Below, piece by piece: positions 1 through 5,943 of a stretch of DNA of 29,304 bases. Location of the stretch: contig JAZOQB010000048.1 in NCBI GenBank assembly GCA_045655865.1, positions 1-29,304 on the forward strand, given 5' to 3'. The DNA is from RGIG5579 sp045655865. Lineage in GTDB: Bacteria; Bacillota; Clostridia; Oscillospirales; SIG627. Under the pieces are notes generated by a model. That model saw only the letters and a program-made list of their open reading frames with translations, ran no database searches and was not told the origin of the DNA. Numbering within the stretch: position 1 is the stretch's first letter; every line of letters starts with the position of its first letter. The position numbers were made by a program, and so were the translations under genes.

Positions 1-251
1 CACAAATAAGTGCAGTGTTAAACCTTCATCGTTCATATTTTTGCAAGTTTTTTAAAAGCATATTAGGTGTTTCTTTTGTTGAGTACTTGAATCTTGTTCG
101 CTTAAACAAAGCAAAAAAATTAATGAAAAAATCTCAGAAAAACATAACAGAAATTTCTTACGACGTCGGCTTTTCTTCCGTTTCATATTTTATCAAAACC
201 TTTAAAAAATACAATCATTGTTCACCCAATAAATACAGATCACTATTATGA
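1..251 (+). CDS. AraC-family transcriptional regulator, C-terminal end (partial)
   Basis: The reading frame is open from the left edge of the window, so the gene starts upstream and only about 82 C-terminal residues are visible. They match the second half of an AraC/XylS DNA-binding domain: the first helix-turn-helix ends in LNLHRSYFCKFFKS, a linker helix follows (EYLNLVRLNKAKKLM), and the second helix-turn-helix contains ITEISYDVGFSSVSYFIKTF and the family's closing pattern (K-K-Y/F-x-x-x-S-P-x-x-Y/F-R). The effector-binding N-terminal domain lies outside the window, so ligand and targets cannot be judged. The gene is AT-rich and rich in Lys/Asn, like the acyltransferase downstream and unlike the rest of the window, which suggests both belong to acquired DNA. 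There is no obvious strong terminator directly after the stop. Confidence 0.85.
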   Translation, partial: QISAVLNLHRSYFCKFFKSILGVSFVEYLNLVRLNKAKKLMKKSQKNITEISYDVGFSSVSYFIKTFKKYNHCSPNKYRSLL

Positions 252-288
252 ACAGCTCACTGCCTTTGATATAAAAAACGAATTTTGG

Positions 289-320
289 ACAGTATAAATC
301 TCCTTGTTTTACAGATAATA
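289..320 (+). promoter_or_regulatory. Sigma-G-like promoter, upstream copy of the spoVT promoter
   Basis: GTATA (292-296), a 17-bp spacer and GATAATA (314-320) resemble the forespore sigma-G pattern (GMATR, 17-18 bp, CATWMTA). The segment corresponds base for base in length to the promoter before intact spoVT (1962-1993). ACAGTATAAAT is identical in both, while the spacer sequence differs. It precedes a truncated spoVT copy. Confidence 0.4.
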
Positions 321-396
321 AGAACCACACGGCGTTTCCAAATTTGGAAAATTTGACGCCTGAGTGAACCTTGTTACTCGCTTATCGCTCGTAATA
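321..396. other. Small insertion-like segment with hairpin, flanked by TAATA
   Basis: In intact spoVT the promoter -10 element is followed directly by the leader block that begins ACAACAC. In the upstream copy these two parts are separated by about 77 bp. The extra segment is bounded by TAATA at 316-320 and TAATA at 392-396, as a 5-bp target duplication would be. It contains an inverted repeat at 331-360 (GGCGT...ACGCC around the palindrome TTCCAAATTTGGAA). No terminal inverted repeats are evident and it is too small to encode a transposase. Confidence 0.4.
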
Positions 397-397
397 T

Positions 398-468
398 ACA
401 ACACAATTTGTAAATTAAGGAGAAATGTATATATGAAAGCAACAGGAATAGTTCGTAGAATAGAGGAA
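398..468 (+). repeat. Direct repeat, copy 1: spoVT leader, RBS and first 12 codons
   Basis: Positions 398-446 match 1994-2042 with a single mismatch in 49 bases (leader, AAGGAG ribosome binding site, ATG and codons 2-4). From codon 5 to codon 12 the two copies still encode nearly the same residues (GIVRRI then E/D, E/D) but use different synonymous codons. The offset between the copies is 1596 bp. Confidence 0.9.
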
Positions 469-495
469 TGCGTTATAATAGGGCAAACCGCCTGA
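433..495 (+). pseudogene. Truncated spoVT copy (first 12 codons only)
   Basis: This frame starts MKATGIVRRIEE, the same as the SpoVT N-terminus apart from conservative Asp-to-Glu changes, then runs into unrelated residues (CVIIGQTA) and a stop at 493-495. The ribosome binding site and start context are intact, so a 20-residue peptide could be made, but the AbrB fold needs about 45 residues and cannot form. None of the rest of a second spoVT is found between here and the intact gene at 2029. The homology breaks at about 467, exactly where a long inverted repeat begins. I read this as the remnant of a spoVT gene cut by insertion or recombination. A retained leader peptide is the alternative. 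Confidence 0.75.
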
Positions 496-544
496 AAGCC
501 GTATGAACACAAGGGTTTTCGCTGGTTTGCCCCATTGAACGCAT
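468..544. repeat. Long imperfect inverted repeat (hairpin)
   Basis: ATGCGTT (468-474) and GGGCAAACC (481-489) pair with GGTTTGCCC (524-532) and AACGCAT (538-544), leaving a small internal loop and a 34-base apical loop. It starts at the point where similarity to spoVT ends, so it may mark the end of an inserted element. There is no coding potential. Confidence 0.7.
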
Positions 545-584
545 CGGTGTCAAAACAGGGTTTTTCGGCGATTTTATACATAGC

Positions 585-627
585 AAAAGGGGCTGTGAAA
601 AAACGAAAGTTTTTTACAGCCCCTTTT
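585..627. terminator. Strong hairpin, terminator-like
   Basis: AAAAGGGGCTGT (585-596) and AAAAAAC (598-604) pair with the matching bases at 609-627 around a GAAA loop, with a single bulged G at 597. The stem is about 19 bp and ends in TTTT on either strand. It could terminate transcription in both directions. Its sequence also recurs as the terminal repeat of the unit at 585-875. Confidence 0.55.
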
Positions 628-653
628 CAGGGGATAGGAAAAAAAGATGCAGA

Positions 654-743
654 ACGGACAAACCGAGCGAAAACAAGGCTTCAGACTTGTTTTCGCTTGC
701 CCGAAGGCGTACAAAGGTACGTCGAGTGGCGAGGTTTGTTCGT
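654..743. repeat. Nested inverted repeats, predicted multi-branched fold
   Basis: An outer stem ACGGACAAACC (654-664) / GGTTTGTTCGT (733-743) encloses two internal hairpins: GCGAAAACAAG (667-677) / CTTGTTTTCGC (686-696), and CGTAC (708-712) / GTACG (717-721). A short GCC/GGC hairpin (699-708) competes with the last. The arrangement resembles a three-way junction. It could be a structured RNA, a recombinase site or the end of an element. I do not recognise it as a known RNA family. Confidence 0.55.
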
Positions 744-790
744 AGCATAAAACTTAAAATTCTTAATAACTTGTACTTTTTTCATTGTTT

Positions 791-829
791 AAGGGATTCT
801 TACACATATCAGCTCTGTAGGAATCCCTT
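791..829. repeat. 14-bp stem hairpin
   Basis: AAGGGATTCTTACA (791-804) pairs with TGTAGGAATCCCTT (816-829), with one G-T pair. Neither strand shows a T-run after the stem, so it is not a standard intrinsic terminator. It lies 47 bases beyond the stop of the minus-strand acyltransferase and may protect or end that transcript. Confidence 0.6.
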
Positions 830-875
830 GCTTTATATTGTTTGATGCGGTCTGCGTTTTTTTACAGCCCCTTTC

Positions 876-1907
876 TTAAGATATAAAAATTTTTATCCAT
901 TTAAATTTATTTCGACAAGACAACCACTCAACCAATACAGCTATTAGTATAGATAACACTAATGTTATTAAAAACTCAAAGTCAAAGAGATTTATATTTA
1001 AATATTTATCTATATACCCCATAAACCAAACAACAAGTTTGTTTACGAGTAAATGTGTTAAGTATATAATAAAACCAATAACTCGGATTTTTTTATAAAT
1101 GCTACTATCTTTCAGTTTTAGATTTTTAGCAAATAAAAAAAGAAAAACTGTTGTCGGAATCAAAAATAAGTACATATTATAATCTTTTGGTATATCAAAA
1201 TAACCAAGCAAAAAAACTTCTCCAAGTAAACCAAACATAGATAAAACAAACCCTATTGCACACGTAAAAAGTTTCAGTTTAATTTCATATTGCGAAAAAA
1301 TAGCACCAATTAATACAAAAACAAAGCCCATAAATATTCCGTTACGCGTTGAGTTTATAAAGAAACCAATAACGTTCATAAAAGATTGTAACAAGCCATT
1401 ACTAACAACCGGCTCAATTATACCATAATAAGAATCACCGAAAAGTCCCACGATATATAAAACGCAGGACAAAACACATATCCAACTAATTTTTATTTGT
1501 TTATAAAAACAAATGCTTACTAATGCAATTGCCACAACATCTGAACCAAGATACCACAAATGATGGGTAATATCCACCGTATTCAATAGAACAATCCATA
1601 TACACATTATTTTTAAAACATTAAAGCAATATGTTTTTATTACATCAGGTTTCAAATTATAAACATCCATTTTTCTAAAGAGAAAAAAACCAGAAACAAC
1701 AAAATAAAACGGAACTGCAATTCTGCATAAATAATTCTGTAGTCCAAAATTAACATACTTTGCCAATTCAAAGGCTTCGTTCTGCAACGGAGGAATATGA
1801 ATTACAAAAACCAAAATCGAACATATAAATTTAATTAGATCGATTCCATTGTAGTTAGAAGATTGACTTAAAATTTTACCATTATTCATTCTTTTTATAG
1901 TTAACAA
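876..1907 (-). CDS. Acyltransferase 3 family membrane protein
   Basis: This 343-residue, strongly hydrophobic protein has about ten membrane segments and matches the general pattern of the acyltransferase-3 family: N-terminal YNGIDLIKFICSILVFVIHI, then the FYFVVSGFFLFRK segment near residues 67-80. Family members move acetyl or succinyl groups across the membrane onto cell-surface polysaccharide, peptidoglycan or lipid; the substrate cannot be told here. I chose the TTG start because AAGGCGGTG lies at the right distance before it; an ATG six codons in has no such site. The gene is very AT-rich, lies alone on the minus strand between the two spoVT control-region copies, and looks like transferred cargo. 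A TATAAT box lies about 20 bases before the ribosome binding site. The hairpin at 791-829 follows the gene. Confidence 0.75.
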   Translation of the reverse strand: MLTIKRMNNGKILSQSSNYNGIDLIKFICSILVFVIHIPPLQNEAFELAKYVNFGLQNYLCRIAVPFYFVVSGFFLFRKMDVYNLKPDVIKTYCFNVLKIMCIWIVLLNTVDITHHLWYLGSDVVAIALVSICFYKQIKISWICVLSCVLYIVGLFGDSYYGIIEPVVSNGLLQSFMNVIGFFINSTRNGIFMGFVFVLIGAIFSQYEIKLKLFTCAIGFVLSMFGLLGEVFLLGYFDIPKDYNMYLFLIPTTVFLFLFAKNLKLKDSSIYKKIRVIGFIIYLTHLLVNKLVVWFMGYIDKYLNINLFDFEFLITLVLSILIAVLVEWLSCRNKFKWIKIFIS

Positions 1908-1964
1908 TAAAACACCGCCTTTTAATTATAATAACACACTAAATTTAAAATGTAAATTAAAACA

Positions 1965-1993
1965 GTATAAATTCCCACAAATCACAAATACTA
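1965..1993 (+). promoter_or_regulatory. Sigma-G-like promoter of spoVT
   Basis: GTATA (1965-1969), a 17-bp spacer and AATACTA (1987-1993) fit the forespore sigma-G pattern with one mismatch in each box. In Bacillus subtilis spoVT is transcribed by sigma-G, which agrees. The leader would be about 30 bases and includes the AAGGAG site at 2013-2018. Confidence 0.45.
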
Positions 1994-2064
1994 ACAACAC
2001 AATTTGTAATTTAAGGAGAAATGTATATATGAAAGCAACAGGTATTGTACGCCGTATAGACGAC
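1994..2064 (+). repeat. Direct repeat, copy 2: spoVT leader, RBS and first 12 codons
   Basis: This is the intact partner of the repeat at 398-468: 48 of 49 bases are identical over the leader and first four codons, and the next eight codons encode similar residues with synonymous changes. The leader contains the small palindrome ACAATTTGT, conserved in both copies. Confidence 0.9.
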
Positions 2065-2562
2065 CTTGGTCGTGTTGTTATTCCGAAAGAGATTCGTAGG
2101 ACTATGCGAATTCGTGAAGGCGACCCGCTGGAAATTTACACAGATCGAGACGGAGAGGTTATTTTTAAAAAATATTCTCCTGTGGGAGAGATGTTTGAGG
2201 AGGCGCAAGGATACTGCGACACGCTCCACAAAAGTTGTGGGATCGTGGTGGCGGTATTTGACCGGGACGCGATCATCGCCTGCGCCGGAATTCCAAAAAA
2301 AGCAGTGATCGATCAAAAGATCGCTCCGGAGGTGGAAAAAATTCTGGAGACCCGTCAGCTCTACACCTATCGGTCGGGAACGTCCAGAATCGGTATGGGA
2401 CCGGAGGGGTGGTATGTGTCTTCGCTGATGCCCGTGTTATCGGAAGGCGATATCATTGGGGGTGTTGCCTGTCTCAAGACGGAATTAAAGGAAGTCTCGG
2501 AGACGGAAAAAGCGCTGATTCAAACTGCCGGCGTTTTCCTTGGCCGACAGCTGGAAGAATAA
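2029..2562 (+). CDS. spoVT: Stage V sporulation protein T (SpoVT)
   Basis: This 177-residue protein is a full-length SpoVT. Residues 1-50 are the AbrB-type swapped-hairpin DNA-binding domain (MKATGIVRRIDDLGRVVIPK, then EIRRTMRIREGDPLEIYTD). Residues 55-177 are the GAF-like C-terminal domain with the usual ending (ETEKALIQTAGVFLGRQLE). SpoVT tunes sigma-G-dependent forespore genes late in sporulation and affects coat, cortex and germination. The gene has a strong ribosome binding site (TTAAGGAGAA) and its own terminator. Its first 50 or so codons prefer T- or A-ending codons (GTT, ATT, CGT), whereas the rest uses ATC, GTG and GCG like the neighbouring genes, so the 5' part may have been replaced by recombination with the AT-rich DNA upstream. 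The family assignment is secure; the chimera is an inference. Confidence 0.96.
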   Translation: MKATGIVRRIDDLGRVVIPKEIRRTMRIREGDPLEIYTDRDGEVIFKKYSPVGEMFEEAQGYCDTLHKSCGIVVAVFDRDAIIACAGIPKKAVIDQKIAPEVEKILETRQLYTYRSGTSRIGMGPEGWYVSSLMPVLSEGDIIGGVACLKTELKEVSETEKALIQTAGVFLGRQLEE

Positions 2563-2577
2563 GAAAGTCAAACACAA

Positions 2578-2615
2578 AAAAAGCTCGTGTATCCCACAGG
2601 ACACACGAGCTTTTT
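2578..2615. terminator. Bidirectional terminator between spoVT and rpe
   Basis: AAAAAGCTCGTGT (2578-2590) pairs with ACACGAGCTTTTT (2603-2615). The stem is 13 bp with a T-run on both strands, so it can serve the convergent genes on either side. Confidence 0.9.
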
Positions 2616-2624
2616 GCAAACTTC

Positions 2625-3269
2625 TTATTTTAAAAATTCCCGAACGGTTGCGGCAACGTCTTTCGCGCCGAACACGGCGGATCCGGCCACCAGAACGTTA
2701 GCACCGCGAGCCTTAACAAAAGCCGCATTTTCCAGATTGATCCCTCCGTCTACTTCAAGATCAATCTCTCTGCCACTGTCTTGAATTGCCCGATTGAGCT
2801 TTTCCAGGTTGGGCATCGCCTCAGGCATGAACTTTTGTCCACCAAACCCGGGCTGCACGGTCATCACCAGCGCCAAGTCCAGCTCATCCAAAAAAGGAAC
2901 CATAAGATCTGCGTCGGTATAGGGCTTTACAGACATTCCGGCGCGGATGCCATAGGAATGAATCTTCTCGATCACCTGGCGATGGTTGTCACAGGCCTCG
3001 TAGTGGAAGGTAATGATATCGGCTCCGGCTTTGGCAAAGTCGTCAATATAGCGAATAGGATCCTGGATCATCAGATGCACGTCAAAGACGATGTCGCTCA
3101 CCTTGCGCAAAGAGGCGACCATTCCCGGCCCCAGAGAAATGTTGGGGACGAACATGCCGTCCATCACATCCAGATGAAGATATTGGGCTCCGTTTTCATG
3201 AACTTTTTTAATTTCCTCGCCAAGACGTGCAAAATCTGCTGCAAGAAGGGAGGGTGCTAGCTTGATCAT
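2625..3269 (-). CDS. rpe: Ribulose-phosphate 3-epimerase
   Basis: This 214-residue TIM-barrel enzyme interconverts D-ribulose 5-phosphate and D-xylulose 5-phosphate in the pentose phosphate pathway. The family's signature parts are all present: APSLLAADF at the start, LHLDVMDGMFVPN with metal ligands His32 and Asp34, His65 in VHLMI, the MTVQPGFGGQKF loop (136-147), and Asp174 in VDGGIN. Length is typical. It is cytosolic. The ATG follows TAGGAG, and a good sigma-A promoter lies about 60 bases upstream. In many Firmicutes rpe sits with rsgA or the prkC phosphatase/kinase pair; here it stands alone between spoVT and an EF-G-like gene. Confidence 0.97.
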   Translation of the reverse strand: MIKLAPSLLAADFARLGEEIKKVHENGAQYLHLDVMDGMFVPNISLGPGMVASLRKVSDIVFDVHLMIQDPIRYIDDFAKAGADIITFHYEACDNHRQVIEKIHSYGIRAGMSVKPYTDADLMVPFLDELDLALVMTVQPGFGGQKFMPEAMPNLEKLNRAIQDSGREIDLEVDGGINLENAAFVKARGANVLVAGSAVFGAKDVAATVREFLK

Positions 3270-3326
3270 ATCAAATACTCCTATTTTTATCCATTCTAAA
3301 ACCGGTCTTCCGGTGACACCAGAGGA

Positions 3327-3355
3327 ATTATATCATAAAATGAAATCGGGTGCAA
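3327..3355 (-). promoter_or_regulatory. Sigma-A promoter of rpe
   Basis: Read on the minus strand, TTGCAC (3355-3350), a 17-bp spacer and TATAAT (3332-3327) form a near-consensus promoter. Transcription would begin near 3320, giving a leader of about 50 bases that includes a short ACCGG/CCGGT hairpin at 3301-3314. Confidence 0.75.
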
Positions 3356-3469
3356 CACTTTTTCCAAAGATTAGCACTCGCATTTTTCCAACACCGCCGT
3401 ACTTCGAAGACCGAATTTTAAAATACAGGAATCCCCCACCCTACTCTTCGAACAGGCGGCGTTACGATA

Positions 3470-3498
3470 AAAGCCCCTTGCTTTTCGCAAGGGGCTTT
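3470..3498 (-). terminator. Terminator after the EF-G-like gene
   Basis: The stem AAAGCCCCTTGC (3470-3481) / GCAAGGGGCTTT (3487-3498) lies just beyond the stop codon on the minus strand and is followed by an A/T-rich tail. Confidence 0.85.
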
Positions 3499-3508
3499 CC
3501 TGCATATT

Positions 3509-5563
3509 TTAAGCTTGCTTAGCAGCGGCAATGATCTTTTCCGACACGCTCGCCGGGGTCTCTTCGTAGTGATCAAAATAGAAAGTAAAGCTGGCTCTGC
3601 CCTGAGAGAGCGCCCGAAGTGCCTGAACGTAATCTGCCATTTCCGCCTCGGGAACTTCCGCTTCTACAATGCTCCAACCACGCTTATTCTCGTCCTGCTC
3701 CATACCTATGATCTTACCGCGACGCTTATTCAGATCGCCAATGACATCTCCCATCTGAGAGTCGGGCAGGAACACCCGCAGCTTTCCAATGGGCTCCAGG
3801 ATCACCGGGTCGCACTGGACAAGTCCTTCTCGGAATGCAATGGAAGCGGCAGTCTTAAATGCCATTTCGGAAGAGTCAACATCATGGTAGGATCCGTCGT
3901 AAAGGTTGGCAGCCAGGCGAACCACAGGAAAACCTGCCAGAACACCCTTGGCCATGCACTCCTGAAGTCCCTTTTCCACCGCAGGGTGGAAGTTCTTGGG
4001 AACGGATCCGCCGAAAATAGATTCGGTAAAGGTAAGGCCTTCCGCTTCTCCGGGAGAAAACTCGATCTTTACATGACCGTACTGACCGTGACCGCCGGAC
4101 TGCTTCTTGTGCTTGCCCTCCACCTTGCAGCTCTTGCGAATGGTCTCGCGATAAGCAATCTTCTTATCGCTCAAAACCACTTCCGTTCCGTAACGGGATT
4201 TCATTTTGGCAAGAGTGATCTCCAAATGGGTACCGCCCAGGCCGGAAAGAAGCATTTGTCCCGTTTCTCCGTTGACCTCGTATTTTACGGTCATATCCTC
4301 ATCCAGAAGTCTGGTGATAGCAGAAGAGATCTTGTCTTCATCTCCCTGGGCCTTTGCTTTGAGCGCTCTGACGTAAAACGGCAAGGGATATTCCGCAGGA
4401 GCGTAAGAAACATTACCCATCCAGCTCAAAGTATCGCCGGTAGCGGCGTCAAGCTTGGAAACCATACCCAGATCTCCGCAAGCCAATTCCGGTACCTCGG
4501 TCTGGGTCTTACCTTTGATCGTATAGATCTTACCCAACTTTTCATCTTCGCCGGTGCGAACGTTTTTCAGCGTAAGATCCCCTTTCACCGTGCCGTTCAT
4601 CACCTTAAAGAAACTCATTTTTCCAACAAAAGGATCGGCAATGGTCTTGTAAATGAAAATGGCAGGTGCTCCTTCCGGCTGGATCTCAACGTCCTTGCCG
4701 TCGGCAGATTTTTCCGTACCCTTTGCGCTATGTCGGGGGAAAGAGGCTGAAATGGAATTCATCAGAGTCCAAACACCCCAAAGCCGGGTTGCGCAACCGC
4801 AGAAGCAAGGCACGATATCCCCGTGGATGATCCCCTCGTGAACGGCTTGATAGATTTCCATATGGGAAATTTCTTCCCCACCGAAATACTTGTTCATCAA
4901 ATCTTCGCTGGTGCCGGCAACGGCCTCCAGAAGCATATTCCGGAATTCCTCTACTGCCTCTTTATTGACATCGGGTATGGGAAGCACGTGGTGGGTGCCC
5001 TTGTCGTCAAAGCTGTGAGCCTCCATGGCCACAAGGTCAATGGCGCCGCGAACCTCGCCGTCTTGTACCATAGGAATGGTAATAGGACAAATGGAACGGC
5101 CAAACTGTTCATGAAGGGCGTTGAGAAGCTTCGCAAAGCGAGCCTGGTTATCGTCAAATTTATTGATGTAAATAGCCTTGGGAAGTCCCGCCTCGGTGGC
5201 CTTATCCCAAGCCAGCTCAGTACCCACCTGGATACCGGCCTTGGCATCGACAACGATAATGGCGCTGTCCGCCACCCGCACCGCCTGGGATACCTCTCCG
5301 GTAAAGCCGGGATAACCGGGAGTATCGATCACGTTGATCTTCGTATCCTTCCACATCATGGGAGCTTGAGAGGAAGATACAGAGATTTTTCTCTTCACCG
5401 CTTCGGGATCAAAATCAAAAACCGTATTGCCCTCAGACACCTTTCCAAAGCGATCGCTGCCTCCGGAAAGATAAAGCATCGCCTCGGCCAGCGAGGTCTT
5501 GCCGGACCCGGAATGCCCCAGAAGAGCGATGTTGCGGATTCGTTTCATATCAACGGTTGCCAT
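3509..5563 (-). CDS. EF-G-like translational GTPase (FusA2-type paralogue)
   Basis: The 684-residue protein has the full EF-G domain order: GTP-binding domain with G1 GHSGSGKT (16-23), G3 DTPGY (80-84) and G4 NKFD (134-137), then domains II to V with the characteristic KLRVFLPDSQMGDVIGDLNKRRGKI region near the C-terminus. It belongs to the EF-G-like paralogue group rather than to canonical FusA. The usual switch I motif RGITI is replaced by KRKISV around 57-62, and the gene is not near rpsL/rpsG/tuf. Paralogues of this type are variously linked to ribosome recycling or have no known role. The start follows AAGGAGGAG. It is a single-gene unit with its own terminator and about 330 bases of AT-rich upstream DNA. 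Confidence 0.92.
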   Translation of the reverse strand: MATVDMKRIRNIALLGHSGSGKTSLAEAMLYLSGGSDRFGKVSEGNTVFDFDPEAVKRKISVSSSQAPMMWKDTKINVIDTPGYPGFTGEVSQAVRVADSAIIVVDAKAGIQVGTELAWDKATEAGLPKAIYINKFDDNQARFAKLLNALHEQFGRSICPITIPMVQDGEVRGAIDLVAMEAHSFDDKGTHHVLPIPDVNKEAVEEFRNMLLEAVAGTSEDLMNKYFGGEEISHMEIYQAVHEGIIHGDIVPCFCGCATRLWGVWTLMNSISASFPRHSAKGTEKSADGKDVEIQPEGAPAIFIYKTIADPFVGKMSFFKVMNGTVKGDLTLKNVRTGEDEKLGKIYTIKGKTQTEVPELACGDLGMVSKLDAATGDTLSWMGNVSYAPAEYPLPFYVRALKAKAQGDEDKISSAITRLLDEDMTVKYEVNGETGQMLLSGLGGTHLEITLAKMKSRYGTEVVLSDKKIAYRETIRKSCKVEGKHKKQSGGHGQYGHVKIEFSPGEAEGLTFTESIFGGSVPKNFHPAVEKGLQECMAKGVLAGFPVVRLAANLYDGSYHDVDSSEMAFKTAASIAFREGLVQCDPVILEPIGKLRVFLPDSQMGDVIGDLNKRRGKIIGMEQDENKRGWSIVEAEVPEAEMADYVQALRALSQGRASFTFYFDHYEETPASVSEKIIAAAKQA

Positions 5564-5892
5564 GGTACTCCTCCTTTGCCCCGAAAATCTCGAAGCTTTT
5601 ATGAAATTTTCCCCTCGGGGAATGTGAAAAAGAATTTTTCAAAAATTCATTTTACTCTTTTATTATAATATCTTCGCTCTTGTTGCGAAATGTGCAAAAA
5701 AACAGAATTTTTTTCGAAAAAATTATGCATTTTTTACAATTCATTTGTCGATTCCGAAAGAAAAGAGAATGGATCCAACGTTTTTGACATAAAAAGCAAG
5801 CCATTGCTTTTCGTATTTTGGCACACAATAAGTATATTCTGACCGCATTGTTCCATATCTTTGGCCGGAAAAATTCATCCTATGGGACAAAA
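5564..5892. promoter_or_regulatory. AT-rich upstream region of the EF-G-like gene
   Basis: This stretch has no gene. On the minus strand, TCGACA (5751-5746), an 18-bp spacer and CATAAT (5727-5722) are a plausible but weak promoter for the GTPase; a TATAAT box without a good -35 lies nearer the gene around 5660. An 8-bp stem hairpin (AAAAGCAA/TTGCTTTT, 5792-5811) and a TTTTTCGAAAAA palindrome (about 5710-5722) are present. I see no recognisable riboswitch. Confidence 0.35.
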
Positions 5893-5920
5893 AAAGAACG
5901 CGCAAAATTGCGCGTTCTTT
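5893..5920 (-). terminator. Terminator after the AspT-type antiporter
   Basis: AAAGAACGCGCAA (5893-5905) pairs with TTGCGCGTTCTTT (5908-5920), with T-runs on both strands. It lies 24 bases beyond the stop codon on the minus strand. Confidence 0.85.
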
Positions 5921-5943
5921 TCGTTTTTGGCTTTCCTGGAATA

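Larger units (their letters stand above)
585..875. mobile_element. MITE-like unit with about 21-bp terminal inverted repeats
   Basis: The left end (585-605, AAAAGGGGCTGTG then A-run, CG) is the inverted complement of the right end (855-875), with 19 of 21 positions matching. The 291-bp interval is noncoding and holds three further structures: the hairpin at 585-627, the branched repeat at 654-743 and the hairpin at 791-829. The right end abuts the stop codon of the acyltransferase (876-878). I see no convincing target duplication, so mobility is inferred only from the repeat architecture. Confidence 0.4.

Noticed and set aside
309..750. Two short open frames (309-581 minus, 535-750 plus) in the noncoding region
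   Set aside because: They run through the inverted repeats, lack ribosome binding sites and have no protein-like composition.
3371..3379. TTAGCACTC upstream of rpe, resembling half of a CIRCE element
   Set aside because: The second half (GAGTGCTAA after nine bases) is absent, so HrcA binding is unlikely.
3515..4750. Long open frame on the plus strand opposite the EF-G-like gene
   Set aside because: It lies wholly antisense to a gene with clear domain motifs, has no family pattern and no ribosome binding site.
5784..5812. TTGACA on the plus strand followed by a hairpin, as a possible small RNA promoter
   Set aside because: No -10 box stands at suitable spacing, and no terminator fits a short transcript.
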